In this document: one piece after another, positions 8,422 to 15,203 of the stretch
Layout of the letters: each line of letters begins with the position of its first letter
Position numbering within the stretch: position 1 is the stretch's first letter
From: Kitasatospora sp. MAA4
GTDB lineage: Bacteria > Actinomycetota > Actinomycetes > Streptomycetales > Streptomycetaceae
Direction of reading: 5' to 3'
Assembly: GCF_029893355.1 (NCBI RefSeq)
Contig: NZ_JARZAI010000024.1
Span: 1 to 64,000 of the forward strand
DNA length: 64,000 nucleotides
Notes under the pieces: model-generated
Seen by the model: only the letters and a program-made list of their open reading frames with translations
Databases searched by the model: none
What the model was told of the DNA's origin: nothing
Program-made: the position numbers and the translations under genes

Positions 8422-9288
8422 TCAGCTCTCGGCCAGGATGGTGGTGAGCAGGTCGATGGTGCGCTCCGGGGTGAGGCTGTCCACGCAGAGCCGCTCCATG
8501 ACCTGGACGTAGGCGTCCACATCGTCGCGCTTGTCCAGGTAGAGCGCGCTGGTCAGCTGCTCCAGGTAGACCACGTCGGCGAGGTCCTGCTCGGGGAAGC
8601 GCAGGATGCTGAACGCGCCGCTCTCCCCCGCATGGGCACCGAAGCGGAACGGCATCACCTGGATCACCACGTTGGGCTGCTCGGCGACGTCGATCAGGTA
8701 CTGGAGCTGACTGCGCATCACCTTGGGCCCGCCGACCGGTCGGCGCAGCGCCGCCTCGTCGATCACGGCCCACAGGCGCGGCCCCTGACCGTCCGTCAGA
8801 AGCCGCTGGCGGCGCAGCCGGAGGCCGACCATCCGGTCGATCTCCTCCTCGCTCAGCACCGGCCGGCTCTGCCCGAAGACCGCCCGGGCGTACTCCTCGC
8901 ACTGCAGCAGGCCGGGAATGAACTGCACCTCGTAGGTGCGGATCAGTGCGGCGGCCTCCTCAAGTCCCACGTAGGTCTGGAACCAGCCTGGCAGCACGTC
9001 GTTGAAGCTGTGCCACCAGCCGGACTTGTTGGCCTCGCGGACCAGGCCGAGCAGCGACTCGCGCTCCCCGCCGTCCTCGACGCCGTACAGGCTGAGCAGG
9101 TCGGCGACGTCGCGCTCCTTGAAGCTGACGCGGCCGAGCTCCATGCGGCTGATCTTCGACTCGGAGGCGCGGATGGCATAGCCCGCGTCCTCGCGGGTGA
9201 TGCCATGGCTCTCGCGCAGTCTGCGCAGCTGGGAGCCCAGGAGGATCCGGCGCACCATCGAGCCGCCGCCGGGCTGAACTGTGGTCAT
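8422..9288 (-). CDS. XRE-family regulator with DUF5753 (Scr1/abaA-type)
   Basis: A 288-aa protein with an N-terminal helix-turn-helix (LGSQLRRLRESHGITREDAG, then SESKISRMELGR, about 16-55) and a C-terminal DUF5753 domain (about 105-285) with the hallmark phrases FIPGLLQCEEYARAV, VIDEAALRRPVGG and VVIQVMPFRFGAH. The start at 9288 has GGAGG ten bases upstream; a longer open frame to 9582 is read-through into the operator array. Members sit beside DUF397 proteins and RsbW-like ATPases and influence development and antibiotic production in Streptomyces. It probably binds the array at 9389-9528. Confidence 0.88.
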   Translation of the reverse strand: MTTVQPGGGSMVRRILLGSQLRRLRESHGITREDAGYAIRASESKISRMELGRVSFKERDVADLLSLYGVEDGGERESLLGLVREANKSGWWHSFNDVLPGWFQTYVGLEEAAALIRTYEVQFIPGLLQCEEYARAVFGQSRPVLSEEEIDRMVGLRLRRQRLLTDGQGPRLWAVIDEAALRRPVGGPKVMRSQLQYLIDVAEQPNVVIQVMPFRFGAHAGESGAFSILRFPEQDLADVVYLEQLTSALYLDKRDDVDAYVQVMERLCVDSLTPERTIDLLTTILAES

Positions 9289-9383
9289 GCCGTGGAAACC
9301 TCCGACTCGGGAAAACAGCGCACAGTCTGCCATCAACTGGGCGCTCACAGTGCCTGTAGTGGCAGATGGATCTATCAATTCGG

Positions 9384-9419
9384 CATCGGCACGTCCATCG
9401 GCACATCCATCAGCACGGT
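9384..9419. repeat. Three 12-bp direct repeats
   Basis: CATCGGCACGTC, CATCGGCACATC and CATCAGCACGGT follow each other without spacing. They form the left end of the GCAyrTGC array and set its 12-base pitch. Confidence 0.8.
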
Positions 9420-9528
9420 CAGATGCACGTGCATCCGGCTTCTGCATATGCCAATAGTGCGACTGCACGTGAATCGACTCTTGCATCTGCCGTGAGCGCA
9501 GAGCACGATGGTGCACGTGCACATGCAC
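9389..9528. promoter_or_regulatory. Array of GCAyrTGC-type elements in the XRE/ATPase divergent promoter
   Basis: Two perfect 12-bp palindromes, ATGCACGTGCAT (9423-9434) and GTGCACGTGCAC (9511-9522), sit among related elements: GCACGTCC (9389), GCACATCC (9401), GCACGGTC (9413), GCATATGC (9444-9451), CACGTG (9466-9471), GCATCTGC (9483-9490), GCACGATG (9503-9510) and ATGCAC (9523-9528). The first four centres are exactly 12 bases apart, and the later ones about 18-21. The rest of the 392-base gap holds no gene. The same elements recur before the DUF397 gene. Confidence 0.7.
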
Positions 9529-9680
9529 AACCCCTGAGACATCCGCGGGCTTCGCCGTCGACCCCACGCGCGACTTCCGCACACCTGCCGGGCGCGTTCC
9601 CGCGTGTCCGGATCGTTGTGCGGCGATCGTGTCGGATCGAGGCGACGGCGCAGCGGCCGAGCGAGTCGGAGGTGACCGGC

Positions 9681-10301
9681 ATGACCCCGCCGGGTCCAGC
9701 CGTGTCCGCCCCCTTATGGGAGGAGCTCTTCATGGGCACCGGTACGGCCTTGGCGGTCGATCCCGACGTCGTCACCTGTACGCTCGCGCCTCGCTACGAG
9801 GCCGTCAGAACGGCCCGCGACTTCGCCCGAACCACCCTGCGGCAGTGGGGACTCGACGATCTCTTCGACGATGTGGCCCTGGTGGCCTCCGAGTTGGTGA
9901 CCAACGCGCTGCGGCACGCGATCGGTGAGCCCACCGCCGCCGACCTGCGGACCGGCTGCAGCCCGTCCCGCATCGCGCTCCCGGCCCAGCCGGGGCCCGC
10001 GCAGAGCCTGGACAGCCGGCTGCCGATCCGAATAAGCCTGGTGCACCGAGCACCCCAACTCGTCTGCGCGGTGAGCGATCCCAGCAGCGACGGACCGGTG
10101 ACCCGGGAGGCCGACTTCGTGGCCGAGTCCGGGCGGGGCCTGCACCTGGTGGACTCCTTCAGCCGCTCGTGGGGCTGGCACCCGCTGGCCGGGGCCGGCA
10201 AGGTGGTCTGGGCGCTCTTCGAGGCCGACGACGCGCCGGCCACCGGGTCGGAACACTCCCTCGACCCCGCGTCAGCCGGACGCCACCGCCGGTCGGCCTA
10301 G
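9681..10301 (+). CDS. ATP-binding protein, RsbW-like anti-sigma/serine kinase fold
   Basis: A GHKL-type ATPase of 206 aa, the class represented by RsbW and SpoIIAB. The N box reads ASELVTNALRHA (69-80, E71 and N75), the G1 box VSDPS (131-135) and the G2 box ESGRGLHLV (149-157). A 35-residue loop between the N box and the next strand is longer than usual. The start has GGAGGTGA five bases upstream; a second ATG at 9732 also has a fair site. Divergent from the XRE gene across the element array, it completes the abaA/whiJ-type trio. Confidence 0.82.
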   Translation: MTPPGPAVSAPLWEELFMGTGTALAVDPDVVTCTLAPRYEAVRTARDFARTTLRQWGLDDLFDDVALVASELVTNALRHAIGEPTAADLRTGCSPSRIALPAQPGPAQSLDSRLPIRISLVHRAPQLVCAVSDPSSDGPVTREADFVAESGRGLHLVDSFSRSWGWHPLAGAGKVVWALFEADDAPATGSEHSLDPASAGRHRRSA

Positions 10302-10319
10302 GCGCCCCCGCCGTGCAAC

Positions 10320-10353
10320 GAACGCCGCGCCCGTGCGCGGCGTTCTTTTGTTT
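10320..10353. terminator. Rho-independent terminator
   Basis: Perfect 11-bp GC-rich stem (10320-10330 with 10335-10345), 4-base CCGT loop, then TTTTGTTT. It lies between the convergent ATPase and DUF397 genes; the T-run serves the plus strand. Confidence 0.88.
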
Positions 10354-10465
10354 CCCGCGTCCCACCCGACCCACGGGCAGGGCCGCGCCCCACGGCCGGC
10401 CCCCGGCAACGCCGAACGCCGTCGCGGCACCTTCCCCCACGACGGCGTGTCACCCGCCGGCACGC

Positions 10466-10702
10466 TCAGCCGACCAGGTGGTCGAACTCCCCGTCCTTCA
10501 CGCCGAGCAGCAACGCCGCTATCTCGGCGCGCGTGTAGATCAGTGCCGGGCTGTCCGGGAAGCGGGAGTTGCGCATGGCGACCTCGCCGCTCGGGAGTGC
10601 CGCGAGCTCCACGCAGTTCCCCTTCGAGTTGCTGTACTGGCTCTTCTGCCAGACCACGCCATCGAGGTCCGCAGCCGCCATGCCGTTGTACGTGTGGTGC
10701 AT
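10466..10702 (-). CDS. DUF397 domain protein
   Basis: A 78-aa protein with the DUF397 signature: WQKSQYSNSKGNCVELA, then VAMRNSRFPDSPALIYT and a final hydrophobic helix (AEIAALLLGVKDGEFDHL). DUF397 proteins are paired with DUF5753 XRE regulators. Here the gene is separated from its regulator by the ATPase and has its own promoter carrying the shared GCAyrTGC elements. Confidence 0.88.
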   Translation of the reverse strand: MHHTYNGMAAADLDGVVWQKSQYSNSKGNCVELAALPSGEVAMRNSRFPDSPALIYTRAEIAALLLGVKDGEFDHLVG

Positions 10703-10822
10703 AGAAATCTCCCAAGAGCCTGGAGTGCTCGTACCGCTCGGCGACCGCCCGCTCCGTCCGCCGGCCGCCTTCCGGCTCGTGCGGGCAGGGCTGATGCCTC
10801 ACTTGTCGTGATGATAACTCCA

Positions 10823-10862
10823 GTGCACGTGCATCGGCATGTGATTTTGCGCGTGCACGCGC
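10823..10862 (-). promoter_or_regulatory. GCAyrTGC-type elements upstream of the DUF397 gene
   Basis: GTGCACGTGCAT (10823-10834, 11 of 12 identical to the palindrome at 9511), GCATGTGA (10837-10844) and the perfect palindrome GCGCGTGCACGCGC (10849-10862). Element centres at 10828.5, 10840.5 and 10852.5 repeat the 12-base pitch seen in the XRE/ATPase promoter. This points to one regulator binding both. Confidence 0.65.
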
Positions 10863-11087
10863 TTGTACGGGACGTGACAATCGTTGGCGCCTCGGGTTCA
10901 CCTGACGGTGCGTAAGTGGACATATGATCACTATTCAGGCAGGAGCCGGTGACCGGCCGTTGATCGCGAAGCATGCGGCACACGAACGGAGCGCGGCCGG
11001 GATGGCGATCAAATGATCAACAGTGCAGCGAATTACTCACGCACCGTCACATCGCCCAGGGCGAACGGGAGACTTGATGGCATATGT

Positions 11088-11108
11088 CTCATTTGTCGGG
11101 CAGATGAG
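11088..11108. repeat. Inverted repeat upstream of the CbiX-like gene
   Basis: CTCATTTG, 5-base spacer, CAGATGAG: an 8-bp inverted repeat with one mismatch, about 68-88 bases before the start codon. Possible operator. The rest of 10863-11175 shows no gene. Confidence 0.4.
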
Positions 11109-11163
11109 GGGGGCCAGGACTGCTGTGGTGGCAGCCGAATGCGGACGACACCCTCCAATGTCC

Positions 11164-11169
11164 TACGAT
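11164..11169 (+). promoter_or_regulatory. -10 element suggesting a leaderless transcript
   Basis: TACGAT ends exactly six bases before the ATG at 11176, so transcription would begin at the A of the start codon. No ribosome binding site is visible before this ATG, and the -35 region is weak. Leaderless mRNAs are common in actinobacteria. Confidence 0.45.
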
Positions 11170-11175
11170 CTCGCC

Positions 11176-12153
11176 ATGAGCACTGCTGCCACCCCGGGCG
11201 CACCACTGCCCGTCCGCACTCCAGGCTCCCGTGCGAGGGGGCGCCACCGTCGGCCCGAGCGGCCGGAGGTGCCGACCGGCGCTCCCGGCCTGGTGCTCGC
11301 CGTTCCGGCCGCGACGACGCCCGAGGCGTTCGCCGTGGTGGAGGAGATCCTCTCGGTGATCCGCGGCGAACAGCCGGGCATCGCCGTGGCCGCCGGTCTG
11401 CTGACCGTCGCCGAGGCCGATGCCGACGCTGACGCCGTGGACGGCGGCGCGCCGCAGGAGGACGCCTTCGACGCCCTGGACAGCTTCGTGAGCTTCGGGC
11501 TGCCGTCCATGGACCGCTCGCTGCCGAGCGTGGCCGAGCTGATCGCCGCCGAGGTCGAGGCGGGGCTGCCCGCCCCGGTGCTCGTCCCGCTGCTGACCGG
11601 CCCGCACGACTGCCTGACGGTCCTGCACAAGCTGGCCGCCGAGAGCGGCGCGACGGTGACCGACGTGCTCGGCCCGCACCCGCTGCTCGCGGAGGCGGTG
11701 CACGTGCGGCTCTCCGAGGCCGGCCTCGCCCGCGCCGACCGCGCCCGGCTGTTCGCCATCGCCACCTCGGCCGACGGCGTGGTGCTGACCACCGCCGGCG
11801 GTGAGGAGGCCGCCGCGGCGGCCGAGATCACCGGCGTGCTGCTGGCCGCGCGCCTCGCGGTGCCCGTGGTGGCGGCCGCCCTGGACGTCCCCGGTGCCGT
11901 GCTGGCCGCCGTCGAGCACCTGCGCGCCACCGGCTCGCAGCGCCCGGCGCTGGCGCCGCTGGTGATCGGCCCCGAGGTGGACGCCGAGCTGCTGCTGGCG
12001 GCCGGCGAGGAGACCGGCTGCCCGAGCGCCGAGGCGCTGGGCGGCTACCCGACCATCGGTCAGCTGGTGGCCGCCGGGTACCTGGCCGCGGTGGGCGCTG
12101 TGGCCGCGGCGGAGGCCGAGCAGGCCGAGGCCGACGAGCAGACGGAGCAGTAG
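11176..12153 (+). CDS. CbiX/sirohydrochlorin chelatase-like protein, probably non-canonical
   Basis: A 325-aa protein with two CbiX-like halves (about 35-165 and 180-300). GPHPLLAEAVHVRLSEAGLA and GVLLAARLAVPVVAAALD fit the actinobacterial proteins annotated as sirohydrochlorin chelatase. The N-terminal histidine (HGS) of class II chelatases is replaced by VPA, although a His is kept in LLTGPHD, so cobalt or iron insertion is doubtful. The C-terminus is Ala/Glu-rich. No cobalamin or sirohaem gene is adjacent. Upstream in-frame ATGs at 11023 and 11158 are less likely starts. Confidence 0.7.
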   Translation: MSTAATPGAPLPVRTPGSRARGRHRRPERPEVPTGAPGLVLAVPAATTPEAFAVVEEILSVIRGEQPGIAVAAGLLTVAEADADADAVDGGAPQEDAFDALDSFVSFGLPSMDRSLPSVAELIAAEVEAGLPAPVLVPLLTGPHDCLTVLHKLAAESGATVTDVLGPHPLLAEAVHVRLSEAGLARADRARLFAIATSADGVVLTTAGGEEAAAAAEITGVLLAARLAVPVVAAALDVPGAVLAAVEHLRATGSQRPALAPLVIGPEVDAELLLAAGEETGCPSAEALGGYPTIGQLVAAGYLAAVGAVAAAEAEQAEADEQTEQ

Positions 12154-12178
12154 AGCAGCACCTCACGACCCGTAGGAC

Positions 12179-12219
12179 CTGTGGGCCGGTCAGCCGCCGA
12201 GCGGACGACCGGCCCACAG
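12179..12219. terminator. Hairpin terminator after the CbiX-like gene
   Basis: Perfect 13-bp inverted repeat CTGTGGGCCGGTC / GACCGGCCCACAG around a 15-base loop, 25 bases past the stop codon. No T-run follows, as is common in streptomycetes. Confidence 0.7.
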
Positions 12220-12635
12220 TCATATCCGCGCAGGGACAGAACGGACATAGCGCACTTCTCGGGCCCCCGGCGAAGCGTCAGACCGCCCGGCGGGCAAGCC
12301 CGGGCGAGGAGTCCTTGGTCCCGAGCCAAGGTCACGAACCGGCCACGGCCGGCGCGGGCGACCCGCCCGCGAGCCGGGATCGGAGGGCTCGGGCCGGATG
12401 CGACGTCAGCTGACCTCGGAGCTGAGAGGGCGGCAATTCCGTTGCCGGCGCGACCGGTTGCCGGTGATGGAACGGACCCGAACGACCCTTTCCGCAGACG
12501 GCCAGTCAGTTGATCTCCCCCCTGATGCAAAAGGGGCCACTGAGGCCGGTGTGACCGGCGTCACAGGTGTTTGCGGTTTCAACTTAAGTCTGTCTAACGT
12601 GCTCCCGTTCGTGGTCACACGGACCCAGCAATCCG
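12220..12635. other. Non-coding stretch upstream of the riboswitch
   Basis: About 415 bases without a convincing gene: no open frame here has a good ribosome binding site. The 3' part becomes relatively AT-rich (TTCAACTTAAGTCTGTCTAA, about 12579-12598) and is the likely promoter region for the riboswitch and rpf transcript. Confidence 0.5.
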
Positions 12636-12815
12636 GACGCCGAATCCTGCCACCGGACCACTGGCACGCAAGCACGCACCACGGCAGGAGCGGGGGAACC
12701 AGGTAAGCCGCCCCGGGCCGGTCCTCGGACCGACGACCCGGAGCTAGGGGTGAAGCCGTGCTCAGCACGGCCGGGCAACTCCAGCCCGAATCCGACAGCT
12801 CACCTCGTAGGCGTA
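12636..12815 (+). ncRNA. ydaO-type c-di-AMP riboswitch
   Basis: The conserved ydaO/yuaA blocks appear in order: CGAATCCTGCC (12641), GGCAGGAGCGGGGGAACCAG (about 12683), AGCTAGGGGTGAAGCCG (about 12743) and CGAATCCGACAGCTCACCTC (about 12787) with GTAGGCGT following. In actinobacteria this class precedes rpf and other cell-wall hydrolase genes and turns expression off when c-di-AMP is high. It ends about 20 bases before the rpf start, so control is likely through transcription or translation initiation. The boundaries are approximate. Confidence 0.9.
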
Positions 12816-12833
12816 GGAGAGGAACGCGACTTC

Positions 12834-14012
12834 ATGCTGCCCATCACTGGTACGAACCGCTCGACCCGCACCCGTCGCGTCATCGCCGCGACCGGCCTCG
12901 TGGGACTCGGCCTCAGCCTCCCGTGCATCACCGCCACCACCGCCTCCGCCGCCCCCGTCTCCACCTGGGAGAAGGTCGCCCAGTGCGAGAGCAGCGGCGA
13001 CTGGAGCATCAACACCGGCAACGGCTACTACGGTGGCCTCCAGTTCAGCGCCTCCACCTGGGCCGCCTTCGGTGGCACCCAGTACGCCCCGCAGGCCAAC
13101 CAGGCCACCGAGGACCAGCAGATCGCCATCGCCGAGAAGGTGCTCGCCTCCCAGGGCCCCGGCGCCTGGCCGGTCTGCTCCATCCAGGCCGGCCTGACCG
13201 CCGGTGGCGCCCCCGCCGCGGTCAACACCGCCGCCTCCTCGACCCCCGCGCCGGCCGCCCCGGCCGCGCCGTCGACCCCCGCCCCGGCCGCCTCCGGCCA
13301 GAGCAGCGCCACGCAGCACTCCGGCTGGCAGCACACCGCCGCCCCGGCGGGCGACGCCGACTACACGGTGGCGGCCGGTGACTGGCTCTCCAGCATCGCG
13401 CAGAGCCACCACGTCGACGGCGGCTGGCAGCACCTCTACGACCTCAACAAGTCGGTGCTGACCCACGGTCCGAACACCATCTACCCGGGCCAGCACCTCT
13501 CGCTCGGCGGCGCCACCGCCACCCCGGCCGCGGCACACCGCAGCGACTGGAACGGCAGCTGGAACGGCTCGACCACCCCCGCCCCGGCCGCTCCCGCGAC
13601 CCAGGCCGCTCCGGCTGCTCCGGCCGCCAAGACCACCCCGGCCCCGGTCACCGGCAGCATGGCCGCCGCGGTCGCGTTCGCCGAGTCCAAGGTCGGCCAG
13701 GCGTACATCTACGGCGGCACCGGCAACGGCGGCTGGGACTGCTCCGGCCTGACCCAGGCCGCGCTGGCCCAGGCCGGGATCTCGATCCCGCGCGTGGCCG
13801 CCGACCAGGCCGCCGCCAGCACGCACGTCTCGCTGGACGCCCTGCAGCCCGGCGACCTGCTCTTCTGGTCGAACAACGGCGCCGACTCGGGCGTCTACCA
13901 CGTCGGCATCTACGTCGGCAACGGTTCGTACGTCGAGGCCGCCAACCCCAGCGTGGGCGTCCACATGGAGACCATCGCCAACTGGGCGCCGGACTTCGCC
14001 GGTCGGGTCTGA
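12834..14012 (+). CDS. Secreted Rpf transglycosylase - LysM - NlpC/P60 peptidoglycan hydrolase
   Basis: A 392-aa exported protein. Residues 1-39 form a signal peptide ending ASA. Residues 41-116 are a resuscitation-promoting factor (lysozyme-like) domain with the catalytic Glu at 52 in CESSGDW and the paired Cys in PVCS. Residues 177-223 form a LysM module, and 276-392 an NlpC/P60 endopeptidase domain with Cys303 (WDCSG) and His356 (HVGIYV). Ala/Pro linkers join them. It could cut both glycan strands and stem peptides, acting in growth and spore germination. The start has GGAGAGGA upstream. Streptomycete Rpf proteins I know stop after LysM or have other modules; this three-part fusion is unusual. 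Confidence 0.88.
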   Translation: MLPITGTNRSTRTRRVIAATGLVGLGLSLPCITATTASAAPVSTWEKVAQCESSGDWSINTGNGYYGGLQFSASTWAAFGGTQYAPQANQATEDQQIAIAEKVLASQGPGAWPVCSIQAGLTAGGAPAAVNTAASSTPAPAAPAAPSTPAPAASGQSSATQHSGWQHTAAPAGDADYTVAAGDWLSSIAQSHHVDGGWQHLYDLNKSVLTHGPNTIYPGQHLSLGGATATPAAAHRSDWNGSWNGSTTPAPAAPATQAAPAAPAAKTTPAPVTGSMAAAVAFAESKVGQAYIYGGTGNGGWDCSGLTQAALAQAGISIPRVAADQAAASTHVSLDALQPGDLLFWSNNGADSGVYHVGIYVGNGSYVEAANPSVGVHMETIANWAPDFAGRV

Positions 14013-14034
14013 ATCACAACCCGCTGACACGGCT

Positions 14035-14073
14035 ACGGCCCGCCTCCCCCTGGTTCAGGGGGCGGCGGGCCGT
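14035..14073 (+). terminator. Hairpin terminator after rpf
   Basis: Nested inverted repeat: ACGGCCCGCC pairs with GGCGGGCCGT, and inside it CCCCCTG pairs with CAGGGGG around a short GTT-type loop. It starts 23 bases after the stop codon and lies between the convergent rpf and malR genes. Confidence 0.8.
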
Positions 14074-14149
14074 CCGTCGTGACCGGGCGTCACGGCTTGC
14101 TGGGTTCGCCGGCCACCGCGTCGTAGAGCCGCAGCCGCCGGCGCCGCGA

Positions 14150-15178
14150 TTAGCCCGCGCGGTGCGTGTTGGCGCCCGTCGAGCCGCGCATCACCAGCTC
14201 CGGCTGGAACATGAACTCGCCGCGCTGGGCCGAGTTCCCGCCGACCTCCTCCAGCAGGGCGTCCACGGCCGCGGTGGCCATCGCCTCGACCGGCTGGCGG
14301 ATGGTGGTGAGCGGCGGCTCGGTGAAGGCGATCAGCGGCGAGTCGTCGAAGCCGACCACCGAGACGTCCCCCGGCACGCTCAGCCCGCGCTGGCGCACCG
14401 CGCGGATCGCGCCGAGCGCCATCATGTCGCTGCCGCAGACGATCGCCGTGCAGCCCCGGTCGAGCAGCGCGCCGGCCGCCGCGTGGCCGCCCTCCACGCT
14501 GAACAGCGTGTGGTGCACCAGCGCCTCGGCCTCCTCGGCGCTCTTGCCGAGCACCGACTGCATGGCCGCCGTGAAGCCCTCGATCTTGCGCAGCACGGGG
14601 ACGTAGCGGCGCTGGCCGACCGCCAGGCCGATCTGCTCGTGGCCGAGCTCCGCCAGGTGCTGGACCGCCATCCACATGGCGGCGCGGTCGTCCGGGGAGA
14701 TGAACGGCGCGGCGATCCGCTCGCTGTAGCCGTTGATCAGCACGAACGGCACCTGGCGGCCGGTCAGCTTGGCGTACCGGTCGTGGTCGGCGGTGGAGTC
14801 CGCGTGCAGGCCCGAGACGAAGACGATGCCGGCGACCCCCCGCTCGACCAGCATCTCCACCAGTTCGTCCTCGGTGGATCCGCCCGGCGTCTGGGTGCAG
14901 AGCACGGGCGTGTAGCCGTGCCGGCTGAGCACCTGCTCGATCACCTGGGCCAGCGCGGGGAAGATCGGGTTGCTCAGCTCCGGGGTGATCAGCCCGATCA
15001 GGCCGGCGCTGCGCTGCCGCAGGCGGGTCGGCCGCTCGTAGCCGAGCACGTCGAGCGCCGCAAGGACGGTCTGCCGCATGGTCGCGGAGACGCCTGCCTT
15101 GCCGTTGAGGACGCGGGAAACGGTGGCCTCACTGACCCCCGCCTGCGCCGCGATGTCCGAAAGTCGCGCCGTAGTCAC
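14150..15178 (-). CDS. malR: LacI-family maltose repressor MalR
   Basis: A 342-aa LacI/GalR regulator. The helix-turn-helix and hinge read LSDIAAQAGVSEATVSRVLN (about 5-24), and the sugar-binding core follows (GLIGLITPELSNPIFPALAQ, VVGFDDSPLIAFTEPPLTT). It strongly resembles the S. coelicolor maltose repressor MalR as I remember it. I chose the GTG at 15178 because homology begins there; ATG at 15202 is possible. Only 25 bases separate it from the aglA stop, so it may be co-transcribed with the operon it represses. TTGCAA at 15193-15198 resembles a half-operator. Confidence 0.88.
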   Translation of the reverse strand: MTTARLSDIAAQAGVSEATVSRVLNGKAGVSATMRQTVLAALDVLGYERPTRLRQRSAGLIGLITPELSNPIFPALAQVIEQVLSRHGYTPVLCTQTPGGSTEDELVEMLVERGVAGIVFVSGLHADSTADHDRYAKLTGRQVPFVLINGYSERIAAPFISPDDRAAMWMAVQHLAELGHEQIGLAVGQRRYVPVLRKIEGFTAAMQSVLGKSAEEAEALVHHTLFSVEGGHAAAGALLDRGCTAIVCGSDMMALGAIRAVRQRGLSVPGDVSVVGFDDSPLIAFTEPPLTTIRQPVEAMATAAVDALLEEVGGNSAQRGEFMFQPELVMRGSTGANTHRAG

Positions 15179-15203
15179 GATCCCAGAGCCTATTGCAACC
15201 ATG

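Noticed and set aside
9289..9582. N-terminal extension of the XRE regulator
   Set aside because: Encodes His/Asp-Gly-Arg-rich low-complexity text that is the operator array read as protein; the start at 9288 has a good ribosome binding site.
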